A stretch of DNA of 8,349 nt, from positions 1 to 8,349 of the forward strand of contig JAZSHJ010000092.1 of NCBI GenBank assembly GCA_045533175.1, in the 5' to 3' direction. A program made the translations under genes and the position numbers. Shown here one piece after another: positions 1 through 6,291 of the stretch (positions are counted from its first letter, which is position 1; each line of letters opens with the position of its first letter). The notes beneath the pieces were generated by a model, which was given only the letters and a program-made list of their open reading frames with translations, had not been told where the DNA came from and ran no database searches. Source of the DNA: SIG588 sp045533175. Its GTDB lineage: Bacteria > Bacillota > Clostridia > Oscillospirales > Acutalibacteraceae.

Positions 1-593
1 ATCGTCACGCTCGGGCAAACCGACTTCGCGCCGAGGTAGAAGGAGGTGTAGCCGGAGATCACTTCCGCGAAAGTGAACGCACCGACGTAACCCATCTTGT
101 CATCTTCCGCAGCGAATTTGCCCGCCGCGATCATTTCGTTCAGTTTCATGCCCGCAACCACACCCGCGAGGTAACGGCCTTGATAGATAGCCGCGAACGC
201 GTTGTGGAAGTTCTTGAGGCCCGCGGTGTGCGCCTGCGTACCGGTGGCGTGGCAGAACTGCACATCGGGATATTTCTTCGCCGCGTCCATCAAGAAGGAT
301 TCGTGACCGAAGCTGTCCGCGAAGATGATGTCGCAACCGTCGGACTCAATGAGTTCCACAGCCGCGTCATACGCTTCCTTGGATTCGGGGATCTGGGTTT
401 TCTGCACCATGGTGACGCCCATCTTCTCGCACGCCGCTTTCGCCGCATCGATGAAGTTTTTGTCATAGGTGGAGTTTTCGTCGTGCAGGAAGATGAAGCC
501 GACTTTCAGTTTGTCGTCATCCTTTTTCCCGCCGCAAGCCGTCATGGAAAAGAGCATCACAACAGCAAGCAACAAACAGAGCAGTTTTTTCAT
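1..593 (-). CDS. BMP-family ABC transporter substrate-binding lipoprotein (partial, C-terminus beyond the window edge)
   Basis: This gene encodes the extracellular binding protein of an ABC importer of the BMP/PnrA/Med type, whose characterised members mostly bind purine nucleosides. Reading from the ATG at 593, 197 residues are visible; family members are usually about 340-400, so roughly the last 40% is missing. Residues 1-20 form a lipoprotein signal peptide: KK, a leucine/valine-rich stretch, then M-T-A-C with the lipidated Cys at position 20. A Gly/Lys/Asp-rich tether (GGKKDDDK) follows. The mature domain opens with the family hallmark KVGFIFLHDENSTYDKNF and later has ADSFGHE and FATG/HATGT-like segments typical of the periplasmic-binding fold. 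The Shine-Dalgarno sequence GGAGGG lies 7-8 nt before the start. The gene follows xpt by 51 bp on the same strand, and ATPase and permease genes would be expected beyond the left edge. A purine-type ligand is inferred from the xpt neighbour, not from binding residues. Confidence 0.9.
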   Translation of the reverse strand, partial: MKKLLCLLLAVVMLFSMTACGGKKDDDKLKVGFIFLHDENSTYDKNFIDAAKAACEKMGVTMVQKTQIPESKEAYDAAVELIESDGCDIIFADSFGHESFLMDAAKKYPDVQFCHATGTQAHTAGLKNFHNAFAAIYQGRYLAGVVAGMKLNEMIAAGKFAAEDDKMGYVGAFTFAEVISGYTSFYLGAKSVCPSVT

Positions 594-617
594 GTGTTTT
601 CCCTCCAACAAAATTTT

Positions 618-639
618 TATGTAAACGTGAATTTACATA
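618..639 (-). promoter_or_regulatory. 8-bp perfect inverted repeat between xpt and the BMP gene (operator or mRNA stem-loop)
   Basis: The arms TATGTAAA (618-625) and TTTACATA (632-639) are exact reverse complements separated by 6 nt. The element starts 6 bases after the xpt stop codon and ends 24 bases before the BMP start. Read on the minus strand it is followed by AAAAATTTTG rather than a T-run, so it is not a good rho-independent terminator. A transcription-factor operator, or a stem-loop that sets the relative level of xpt and transporter mRNA, would both fit. The factor is unknown; half of it resembles a catabolite-responsive (cre) half-site, but the other half does not match. Confidence 0.35.
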
Positions 640-644
640 CTCGC

Positions 645-1220
645 TTATTGTGCACGGAAGGTGAGCGACGTGTCACTCATGCTTTCCACAATGGCCAGCG
701 ATTCCACCCGCAAGCCGGTGGCGCGCAATGTGTCGCCGCCTTGCTGAAACCCTTTTTCGATCGCCACGGCGGCACCCACGGTTTCGGCTCCCGCCTGTGC
801 CACCAATTCGGCCAGGCCGCACAATGCCTTGCCGTTTGCCAGAAAATCATCCACCAACAGCACGCGGTCGGTGGGGGAGATATATTCGCGCGAAACCATG
901 ATCTCGTAATCGGTGTTGTGGGTATAAGAATGGACGGTGGTGGTCAGCATATCGCCCGACACATTCCCCGTTTTGTGTTTCTTCGCAAACACGGCGGGAG
1001 TTTTCAGCGCGGCGGCCGCCGCCACGGCAATGGCGATGCCCGATGCTTCAATGGTGAGCACTTTTGTTACGCCGCAATCGCCGAACAGGCGGGCGATCTC
1101 TTCCCCCATTTCCATCAAGAAGGACACGTCCAGTTGCTGATTCAAGAAGGATCCGACCTTCAAAATGTGGCCGGGTAACACGGTGCCTTCCCGCAAGATC
1201 TTTTCTTCCAACGCTTTCAC
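645..1220 (-). CDS. xpt: Xanthine phosphoribosyltransferase
   Basis: Xpt is a cytosolic purine-salvage enzyme that transfers phosphoribose from PRPP to xanthine to give XMP, which feeds GMP synthesis. The 191-residue protein has the length and layout of Bacillus subtilis Xpt (194). It shows the N-terminal pattern MKALEEKI..EGTVLPGHILKV.SFLNQQLD, then TIEASGIA (57-63), FAKKHK (78-83), the PRPP-binding loop VLLVDDFLANGK (120-131), and IEKGFQQGGD near the end. The start is a GTG at 1220: the family N-terminus begins exactly there, and a GGGAGGT ribosome site (1231-1237) lies 11 nt upstream. An ATG at 1230 is out of frame. It has its own promoter and a leader of only about 40 nt. It is followed 51 bp downstream by the BMP transporter lipoprotein, suggesting a purine uptake and salvage operon. 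Identification is secure; the operon assignment is inferred. Confidence 0.96.
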   Translation of the reverse strand: MKALEEKILREGTVLPGHILKVGSFLNQQLDVSFLMEMGEEIARLFGDCGVTKVLTIEASGIAIAVAAAAALKTPAVFAKKHKTGNVSGDMLTTTVHSYTHNTDYEIMVSREYISPTDRVLLVDDFLANGKALCGLAELVAQAGAETVGAAVAIEKGFQQGGDTLRATGLRVESLAIVESMSDTSLTFRAQ

Positions 1221-1266
1221 GGACGGTCATACCTCCCAACAGAACACCACGATAACTTATAAAAAT

Positions 1267-1295
1267 ATCCTATCACAACCGTTGGTAAAAGTCAA
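1267..1295 (-). promoter_or_regulatory. Sigma-A type promoter of xpt
   Basis: On the minus strand, TTGACT (1290-1295) and TAGGAT (1267-1272) are separated by exactly 17 bp. The -35 matches consensus at 5 of 6 positions and the -10 at 4 of 6. Transcription would start about 7 nt further on, near 1260, leaving about 40 nt before the GTG start of xpt, including the ribosome site. That is too short for the purine riboswitch that often precedes xpt in Firmicutes, and no riboswitch-like core is visible. An imperfect dyad with arms 1275-1282 and 1302-1310 encloses the -35 box. Confidence 0.6.
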
Positions 1296-1358
1296 CAAAA
1301 TACGGGTTGTTTTTTTGCTTTTCTACAGAAAAACCAAGAGAAATCGAAGGGGAACAAA

Positions 1359-2726
1359 TTACCCCGTAATGCAATCGGCCACGTAGATACCCATGGCACC
1401 CGATTGGGACAATCCGCGGCAAATGCCGCTGCCGTCACCGATGATATACACGTTGTCCACCAGTTCAAAACGGTCGTTCTTAAACACGGGGCGGATGGAG
1501 TAATATTTGCTTTCGCAACCATACAACAGCGTATCGTCGTTGGCGGTGCCGGGAGCCACGCGATCCAATGCGTAAATGGTTTCAATGATATTCGTAAGGA
1601 TACGATGCGGCAACACCAGCGAAATGTCCCCCGCCGTGGCACGCAGGGTGGGGGTGACGGTGTTTTGCGCCAAGCGGTGTTCGTTGGTGCGCCGTCCGCG
1701 GATCAAATCGCCGAAACGTTGCACCAATACGTTGCCTTTACCAATCATGTTGGCCAGTCGCGAGATGCTTTCTGCGTATTCGGTCGGTTGATTGAACGGC
1801 TCGGTAAAACGGATGCTGGACAAAATGGCAAAGTTGCAGTTATCGGTCTTTTTCTCCGCTTCGGCATAGGAATGGCCGTTGGCGGTGATGATGCCGTGGT
1901 TGTTTTCGGCCGAAACCAAGCCGCCTTTATTAAAGCAGAACATACGGCAACGGTCCTCGAACGTTTTGGTTTTGTAGAGGATCTTCGGTTCGTAGATCTT
2001 GTCCGAAAACTCCTTCCAAATAATATCCTTCATTTCCACTCGCACACCGATATCGATGTGGTTGGATTTCATCGGCACTTCAAACGCGCGGCAGAAATCC
2101 GCCACAAAATTGGCACCGCCGCGCCCGGTGGCGATAATGACCGCCGTAGCCTCCAACACTTCTCCGTTTCGGAAGTACAAACGATACCCGTTTTCGACTT
2201 TTTCGGTGTGGGTGCAATCGTAGAACGTGAAGAGGTCGGTGCCGCTTTCCTCGATGGCACGGATAAGATTTTGCATGGTCACGTAGTTATGATCGGTGCC
2301 GAGATGCTTGACGTTCATATCCAGCAAACGCAGGTTGTTTTGCAGACATTTCAGTTTCAGTTCCTCGTTGGAACGGTACACCTGCGGAACTCCCGAGGTG
2401 CAGTATTCGTTCAAGATCTTGTCCACTTCGTTGATATAGCGGGCGGCCTTTGCATCGCCGAGTTCTTCGCCCAGCGTACCGCCGTAGGCGGTGCCGAGGT
2501 TAAATTTTCCGTCCGAAAACGCACCCGCCCCTGCAAAACCGCTGGTGATACTGCAGGTTTTGCAATGCACGCAGGTCTTTTCCTCGCTTGCGGGACAATG
2601 CCGTTTTTCCAACGCATTGCCGCGTTCCGCAATGGCAATTTTTAAGGTGGGGGAGTTCTGACGCAGACGGTATGCCGCCATCAATCCGCCGATACCGCCG
2701 CCGATAATGACTACATCGTAAAACAT
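1359..2726 (-). CDS. NAD(P)/FAD-dependent oxidoreductase, COG2509 family
   Basis: This is a cytosolic flavoprotein of the uncharacterised FAD-dependent dehydrogenase family COG2509; its substrate is unknown. The 455-residue product begins with a Rossmann FAD-binding motif, VVIIGGGIGGLMAAYR (residues 5-20). A cysteine-rich segment follows, with Cys at 44, 52, 55 and 58 (C-x7-C-x2-C-x2-C), then the family signature GFAGAGAFSDGK (63-74). An ATGRGG stretch marks the central FAD-contact region, and the C-terminus carries the second FAD motif, IIGDGSGICRGLSQSGA. The ATG at 2726 is chosen because the Rossmann motif begins directly after it and AAGGAG lies 9-10 nt upstream. The open frame continues to 2864, but that extension runs through the promoter. 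The gene is divergent from the rpiR-type regulator and may share its control region. The four cysteines could bind a metal or Fe-S cluster; that is inference. Confidence 0.9.
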   Translation of the reverse strand: MFYDVVIIGGGIGGLMAAYRLRQNSPTLKIAIAERGNALEKRHCPASEEKTCVHCKTCSITSGFAGAGAFSDGKFNLGTAYGGTLGEELGDAKAARYINEVDKILNEYCTSGVPQVYRSNEELKLKCLQNNLRLLDMNVKHLGTDHNYVTMQNLIRAIEESGTDLFTFYDCTHTEKVENGYRLYFRNGEVLEATAVIIATGRGGANFVADFCRAFEVPMKSNHIDIGVRVEMKDIIWKEFSDKIYEPKILYKTKTFEDRCRMFCFNKGGLVSAENNHGIITANGHSYAEAEKKTDNCNFAILSSIRFTEPFNQPTEYAESISRLANMIGKGNVLVQRFGDLIRGRRTNEHRLAQNTVTPTLRATAGDISLVLPHRILTNIIETIYALDRVAPGTANDDTLLYGCESKYYSIRPVFKNDRFELVDNVYIIGDGSGICRGLSQSGAMGIYVADCITG

Positions 2727-2763
2727 CGTAATGCACTCCTTCTCAATCGTAAAACACAAGAGT

Positions 2764-2792
2764 ATTATACACCTGTTTTTTTGCTTTGTCAA
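2764..2792 (-). promoter_or_regulatory. Full-consensus sigma-A promoter of the COG2509 flavoprotein gene
   Basis: On the minus strand, TTGACA (2787-2792) and TATAAT (2764-2769) are separated by 17 bp, a 12 of 12 match with ideal spacing. Transcription would start near 2757, giving a leader of about 30 nt that contains the AAGGAG ribosome site of the gene at 2726. A perfect consensus is unusual for a metabolic flavoprotein gene and suggests high basal transcription, possibly held back by a repressor acting at the neighbouring dyad (2813-2845), which begins 20 bp upstream of the -35 box. Confidence 0.8.
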
Positions 2793-2812
2793 AGAGGAAA
2801 CTCCTGAGAAAT

Positions 2813-2845
2813 AAAATGCAAGATTTGTAAAATGACTTGCATTTT
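2813..2845. promoter_or_regulatory. Candidate operator: perfect 10-bp inverted repeat in the divergent promoter region
   Basis: The arms AAAATGCAAG (2813-2822) and CTTGCATTTT (2836-2845) are exact reverse complements with a 13-nt spacer, so the arm centres lie 23 bp apart, about two helical turns on the same DNA face. The right arm contains the whole -35 box of the plus-strand operon (2837-2842), so a bound protein would block that promoter. The obvious candidate binder is the RpiR/MurR-family protein encoded immediately downstream, acting as an autorepressor; this is inferred from position. The right arm ends in a T-run, so a terminator-like hairpin is possible on the plus strand, but no plus-strand gene lies upstream to terminate. 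Confidence 0.5.
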
Positions 2846-2865
2846 TTGCGGTTTCGCGGTACAAT
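2837..2865 (+). promoter_or_regulatory. Promoter of the rpiR-baiN-cmk-plsC-ispH/S1 operon
   Basis: TTGCAT (2837-2842) and TACAAT (2860-2865) are separated by 17 bp. The -35 matches consensus at 4 of 6 positions and the -10 at 5 of 6. The expected start point near 2872 would leave a leader of under 20 nt before the regulator gene, just enough to include the ribosome-binding site. No other clear promoter is seen in the junctions of the downstream genes, which overlap or nearly touch, so this is probably the main promoter for the whole plus-strand set. Confidence 0.65.
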
Positions 2866-2875
2866 AAGCAGAGTT

Positions 2876-2883
2876 AGGGAGGG
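2876..2883 (+). promoter_or_regulatory. Ribosome-binding site that favours the GTG start of the rpiR-type gene
   Basis: AGGGAGGG lies directly against an in-frame ATG at 2884 (0-1 nt spacing), too close for normal initiation, but 7 nt before an in-frame GTG at 2890. The GTG also gives the N-terminus (M)EDNLIL, which fits homologous regulators. Both starts would give nearly the same protein, 297 or 295 residues. Confidence 0.55.
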
Positions 2884-2889
2884 ATGTTT

Positions 2890-3777
2890 GTGGAGGATAA
2901 TCTCATTTTGTGTATGGAACGACACCACAGCAAATTTTCCAAAGGTCAGCGGCGTATTGCGGAGTATATCCGTGACCATTACGAAACGGCCGCGTTCATG
3001 ACGGCGTTCCGTCTGGGAGAAACGGTGGGTGTCAGCGAATCCACCGTGGTGCGCTTTGCGGCGGAACTCGGGTTCGACGGCTATCCCGAATTGCAACGCG
3101 CCATGCAAAAGCTCACCCGCAGTCGCTTGACTTCGGTGCAGCGCGTGGATGTGGCGCGTGAACGCATGGCCGACGAAGAAGTGGCGCAGACGGTGATGTC
3201 TTGCGATATTCAGAATATTCGCAAAACATTAAGTGAACTTTCGGAAGAGCAGTTCCGCGAGACGGTGGAAGCAATCGTTGCCGCCCGTCGTGTGTACATT
3301 TTCGGTGCGGGCAGTTGCCAGGCGTTGGCGAGCTTCTTGGCATTTTATCTCAACTTCCTCATTCCCGATGTGAAATTGATTTCCCCGGGCGGAGAGGCGG
3401 AGATTCTTGAACAGATCATCCACATTGATGAACAGGATGTGATGATCGGCATCAGTTTCCCGCGGTATTCCTCCCGTTCGGCCAAAACGTTGCATTTTGC
3501 CAAAACGCGCGGGGCACGTGTGGTGGCCGTCACCGACAGCGCGGTGTCGCCTATTGCCCGCCTGGCGGACGATTGTCTGTTGGCGCACAGCGATATGGCC
3601 ACCATTGTGGATTCGTTGGTGGCGCCGATGAGCATCATCAACGCATTGTTGGTGGCGGTATCGCTGAAACGCAGAAATGAAAATCGTCCCATCCTCTCAC
3701 AATTGGAGGATGTGTGGGAAACCTACAAAGTGTACCAACCGTTTCGCGACGAAACGGCCGACGGAGACGTGCTATGA
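2890..3777 (+). CDS. MurR/RpiR family transcriptional regulator (HTH_6 plus SIS domain)
   Basis: This is a cytosolic DNA-binding regulator of the RpiR/MurR family, members of which sense phosphorylated sugars. The 295-residue protein has an N-terminal HTH_6 domain (about residues 8-75) with the typical FSKGQRRIAEYI, AAFMTAFRLGETVGVSESTVVRF and GFDGYPELQ stretches; the recognition helix falls in VSESTVVRFA. A helical linker follows, then a SIS sugar-phosphate-isomerase fold (about 120-260) with VYIFGAGSCQALASF, ISFPRYSSRS and VVAVTDSAVSPIARLAD. The last 30 residues (RPILSQLEDVWETYKVY) match the family's usual C-terminal helix. It is the first gene of the plus-strand operon and overlaps the next gene by 4 nt (ATGA). 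A perfect dyad over its own -35 box suggests autoregulation. The ligand is not deducible. The start could instead be the ATG at 2884, but ribosome-site spacing favours GTG. Confidence 0.9.
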   Translation: MEDNLILCMERHHSKFSKGQRRIAEYIRDHYETAAFMTAFRLGETVGVSESTVVRFAAELGFDGYPELQRAMQKLTRSRLTSVQRVDVARERMADEEVAQTVMSCDIQNIRKTLSELSEEQFRETVEAIVAARRVYIFGAGSCQALASFLAFYLNFLIPDVKLISPGGEAEILEQIIHIDEQDVMIGISFPRYSSRSAKTLHFAKTRGARVVAVTDSAVSPIARLADDCLLAHSDMATIVDSLVAPMSIINALLVAVSLKRRNENRPILSQLEDVWETYKVYQPFRDETADGDVL

Positions 3778-5000
3778 AAGTGCTTGTGGTCGGCGGTGGT
3801 GCCGCGGGGTTGATAGCGGCAGGATTTGCCGCCCAAAGCGGACACACCGTTACGGTGGCGGAACGCAACGCCCGCCCGGCCCGCAAGGTGATGATTACCG
3901 GAAAAGGGCGGTGCAATCTTACCAATGCGTGTTCGGTGGAGGAGTGTGTGGCTAATACGTTGCGTAACGGTAAGTTCCTTTACAGCGCGTTTGCCGCGTT
4001 CCCTCCGCAAGAAGTAATGGCGCTGGTGGAATCGTTCGGCGTTCCTTTGAAAATCGAGCGAGGAAACCGTGTTTTTCCCGTTTCGGACAAAGCGGTGGAC
4101 GTGGTGGATGCTCTTACGGCGTTTGCTGACAAGGGAAATGCCTTGCGTATCCAAGGACGTGTAACAGACCTACTCTTGGAAGAGGGGGTATGTTTTGGCG
4201 CTCGTTTGGAGAACGGAAAAGAACTGTATGCCGACGCGGTGATCGTGTGCACCGGAGGTGTGTCCTATCCGCAGACAGGGTCTACGGGGGACGGATACCG
4301 CTTGGCGATGCAAGCGGGGCACACGGTGGTGCCGCCGCGCCCGTCCCTTTCGGCGCTGTGTTGTGTCGAAGCCGATTGCGGTGAAATGCAGGGGCTGTCG
4401 CTGAAAAATGCAGGGCTCACGGTGGAGGATACGGTGCGCAAAAAAACGCTGTACCGCGATTTCGGAGAAATGTTGTTTACACATTTCGGTGTGTCGGGGC
4501 CCACGGTGCTCAGCGCATCGGCACACATGACGGATATGTCTGCGGGGCGGTATCGCTTGCATATTGATCTGAAACCCGCCCTTACGCCGGAACAATTGGA
4601 TGCTCGCGTGGTGCGGGAACTGGCGGCCGAGCAAAATCGCGCCCTTGGCAATATGTTGCCGTCGCTGTTGCCGCGCAGTATGGTCGTGCCCGCGGCGGTA
4701 CGTGCGGGGATGGATCCTGCCCGTAAATGCCACACCGTGAGCCGCGAGGAACGGCGACGACTGTGCGAGGTGCTGAAGGATTGGACGGTCACCGTTACCG
4801 ATTTCCGCCCCGTGTCGGAGGCGATCGTTACCGCGGGCGGCGTTTCGGTGAAAGAGATCAATGCCAAAACGATGGCATCCAAATTGGTGAAAGGCTTGTA
4901 TTTTGCCGGCGAGGTGTTGGATGTGGATGCCTATACCGGCGGATTTAATTTGCAGATCGCGTTTGCCACCGGTGCGGCGGCAGGACGCGGAATTGAATGA
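3774..5000 (+). CDS. HI0933/BaiN-type NAD(P)/FAD-dependent oxidoreductase
   Basis: This 408-residue flavoprotein belongs to the COG2081 (HI0933-like, YhiN/BaiN) family, which has been linked in some gut clostridia to reduction of unsaturated bile-acid intermediates; the native reaction of most members is unknown. It begins with the FAD Rossmann motif VVGGGAAGLIAA (5-16) and a ribose-binding Glu at 30. The family signature ARKVMITGKGRCNLTN follows (36-51), then RVFPVSDKA (99-107), TGGVSYPQTGSTGDGY (160-175), FTHFGVSGPTVL (235-246), AGGVSVKEI (354-362) and the C-terminal cap FAGEVLDVDAYTGGFNLQ (377-394). The ATG at 3774 overlaps the regulator stop by 4 nt, with GGAG 7 nt upstream; longer in-frame readings add 20 non-homologous residues and are not used. 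cmk starts 17 nt after it. Bile-acid chemistry cannot be claimed from sequence, so no gene symbol is given. Confidence 0.92.
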   Translation: MKVLVVGGGAAGLIAAGFAAQSGHTVTVAERNARPARKVMITGKGRCNLTNACSVEECVANTLRNGKFLYSAFAAFPPQEVMALVESFGVPLKIERGNRVFPVSDKAVDVVDALTAFADKGNALRIQGRVTDLLLEEGVCFGARLENGKELYADAVIVCTGGVSYPQTGSTGDGYRLAMQAGHTVVPPRPSLSALCCVEADCGEMQGLSLKNAGLTVEDTVRKKTLYRDFGEMLFTHFGVSGPTVLSASAHMTDMSAGRYRLHIDLKPALTPEQLDARVVRELAAEQNRALGNMLPSLLPRSMVVPAAVRAGMDPARKCHTVSREERRRLCEVLKDWTVTVTDFRPVSEAIVTAGGVSVKEINAKTMASKLVKGLYFAGEVLDVDAYTGGFNLQIAFATGAAAGRGIE

Positions 5001-5017
5001 AGAGGAGAGAATAGAAT

Positions 5018-5701
5018 ATGAAATCCATTACCATTGCGATCGACGGTCCTGCCGGTGCGGGAAAATCCACCATTGCCCGCGCGTTGGCAGCCAAAATGGG
5101 GTATATTTATGTAGATACGGGGGCGCTGTATCGCGCGGTTGGTTACGCCGTGTCTGCCCGCGGTGAGGATTGGCGGGACGAAGCGGCGGTGGTGGCTTCT
5201 CTGCCGCATATTGAAGTGGCGTTGCGCCACGTGGACGGACAACAGCGGGTGTTTGTGAACGGGGAAGACGTGAGCGATCGTATCCGCACGCCCGAAATGT
5301 CGATGGCGGCTTCTGCCGTGTCGGCTTTGCCGCCCGTGCGTGACTTCTTGTTCCATCTTCAGCAGGATATTGCGGCGAAAAACAACGTGATCATGGATGG
5401 CCGCGATATCGGCACGGTGGTGTTGCCGCACGCAGACGTGAAAATCTTCCTTTCCGCCTCGGCAGAAGCACGTGCCGAACGCCGTCGTTTGGAATTGTTG
5501 GAAAAAGGACAGAACGTCACCTTTGATGAGGTGCTGGCCGACATGAAAAAGCGCGACTACGATGACTCCCACCGCGAGATCGCTCCCTTGAAACAGGCAG
5601 AGGATGCCGTGGCGGTGGATACCACGTTGTTGACATTGGAAGAGTCTATTGCCCATATGGAAGAGGTTATCGTGTCCAAATTGAAGGAGAAAACCACATG
5701 A
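5018..5701 (+). CDS. cmk: Cytidylate kinase
   Basis: Cmk is a cytosolic enzyme that phosphorylates CMP and dCMP with ATP to the diphosphates, recycling CMP released by phospholipid and RNA turnover. The 227-residue protein is of normal bacterial length. It shows the P-loop GPAGAGKST (10-18), the substrate-binding YVDTGALYRA (31-40), the nucleotide-binding-domain segment with VFVNGEDVSDRIRTPEM (78-94), and GRDIGTVVLP (128-137). The LID region has the Arg-rich ARAERRR and the KKRDYDDS.R.IAPL stretch near the C-terminus. AGGAGA lies about 9 nt before the ATG. The stop overlaps the plsC start (ATGA), indicating translational coupling. CMP is a by-product of phospholipid synthesis, so pairing with plsC makes metabolic sense. 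Lysine is written almost entirely as AAA (10 AAA, 2 AAG), in contrast to the S1 part further downstream. Confidence 0.97.
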   Translation: MKSITIAIDGPAGAGKSTIARALAAKMGYIYVDTGALYRAVGYAVSARGEDWRDEAAVVASLPHIEVALRHVDGQQRVFVNGEDVSDRIRTPEMSMAASAVSALPPVRDFLFHLQQDIAAKNNVIMDGRDIGTVVLPHADVKIFLSASAEARAERRRLELLEKGQNVTFDEVLADMKKRDYDDSHREIAPLKQAEDAVAVDTTLLTLEESIAHMEEVIVSKLKEKTT

Positions 5702-6291
5702 CCGATCGCATCATTAAAGCCATATTGCGACCTTTCATTTTGTTTACCCATCCGTGCAAGGTGGTGGGAAAGGAGAAGATCCCGTCGGACGGCAAAGTGA
5801 TTCTTGTGTGCAATCACTTGTCCAACTGGGATCCCATCTTATTGTTGCTGACACAACCTCGCCGCATCGCGTTTATGGCCAAAGCGGAATTGTTCCGTTT
5901 CAAACCGCTGGGATGGTTTTTGCGCCGCGTGTTCGGGGTGTTTCCCGTGGAGCGCGGCAAAGGGGATTCCAAGGCGTTGGATGCCGGGGAACAGGCCGTT
6001 GAAAACGGTGATATGATGGGGATTTTTCCCGAAGGCACGCGTTCGCGGGACGGCAAACTGATGCGGTTCAAATCGGGTGCGGCTTTGATCGCGGCCCGCA
6101 CGGGAGCTTCGGTGTTACCCTGCGGGATCGACCGTCGCAGTAAGGCTTTTCACCGTGTGACCATCACGGTGGGGGATCTTATCACGCCGGAAGAACTGTG
6201 TCTGAACGGCGAAAAACCCGAACTGCGATATGCCACTCGCTTGATGCGTGAACGGGTGCGGGAATTGTCGGGACAGGAGGTTGCCGAATGA
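5698..6291 (+). CDS. plsC: 1-acyl-sn-glycerol-3-phosphate acyltransferase
   Basis: PlsC acylates the sn-2 position of lysophosphatidic acid to make phosphatidic acid, the precursor of all membrane phospholipids, at the inner face of the cytoplasmic membrane. The 197-residue protein is short but complete for clostridial PlsC. The catalytic H-x4-D box is NHLSNWDP (His40, Asp45), followed by the Arg-containing FPVERGKG (82-89), the substrate-binding FPEGTRS (110-116) and VLPCGI (139-144). No strongly hydrophobic transmembrane helix is evident. The N-terminal RPFILF and ILLLL stretches may allow peripheral membrane contact. AAGGAG lies 8 nt before the ATG. The gene overlaps both cmk and the ispH-S1 gene by 4 nt, so it is translationally coupled on both sides. 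Confidence 0.95.
   Translation: MTDRIIKAILRPFILFTHPCKVVGKEKIPSDGKVILVCNHLSNWDPILLLLTQPRRIAFMAKAELFRFKPLGWFLRRVFGVFPVERGKGDSKALDAGEQAVENGDMMGIFPEGTRSRDGKLMRFKSGAALIAARTGASVLPCGIDRRSKAFHRVTITVGDLITPEELCLNGEKPELRYATRLMRERVRELSGQEVAE

Noticed and set aside
180..1178. 332-codon plus-strand open frame across the BMP and xpt genes
   Set aside because: It lies wholly antisense to two well-recognised genes, is rich in His, Gly and Phe typical of reverse-strand frames of GC-biased genes, has no ribosome site, and resembles no family.
1048..1239. Upstream ATG at 1230 as the start of xpt
   Set aside because: It is out of frame with the conserved protein and only 1 nt from the ribosome site; the GTG at 1220 begins exactly at the family N-terminus.
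1221..1358. Purine riboswitch or strong terminator between the COG2509 gene and xpt
   Set aside because: No riboswitch core is visible and the leader is too short. The only hairpin after the stop (GGGG at the stop with CCCC 9 nt later) has four G-C pairs and no clean T-run, so it was not called as a terminator.
1404..2645. 413-codon plus-strand open frame antisense to the COG2509 gene
   Set aside because: It mirrors the codon structure of a real flavoprotein gene; there is no promoter, ribosome site or domain, and the opposite strand has clear FAD motifs at both ends.
2727..2864. 46-residue N-terminal extension of the COG2509 protein
   Set aside because: It would cross a perfect-consensus promoter and the gene's own ribosome site; the FAD Rossmann motif begins right after the ATG at 2726.
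3714..3773. 20-residue N-terminal extension of the BaiN-type flavoprotein
   Set aside because: It lies inside the regulator gene, is Arg-rich and non-homologous; the ATG at 3774 has a ribosome site and gives the expected Rossmann start.
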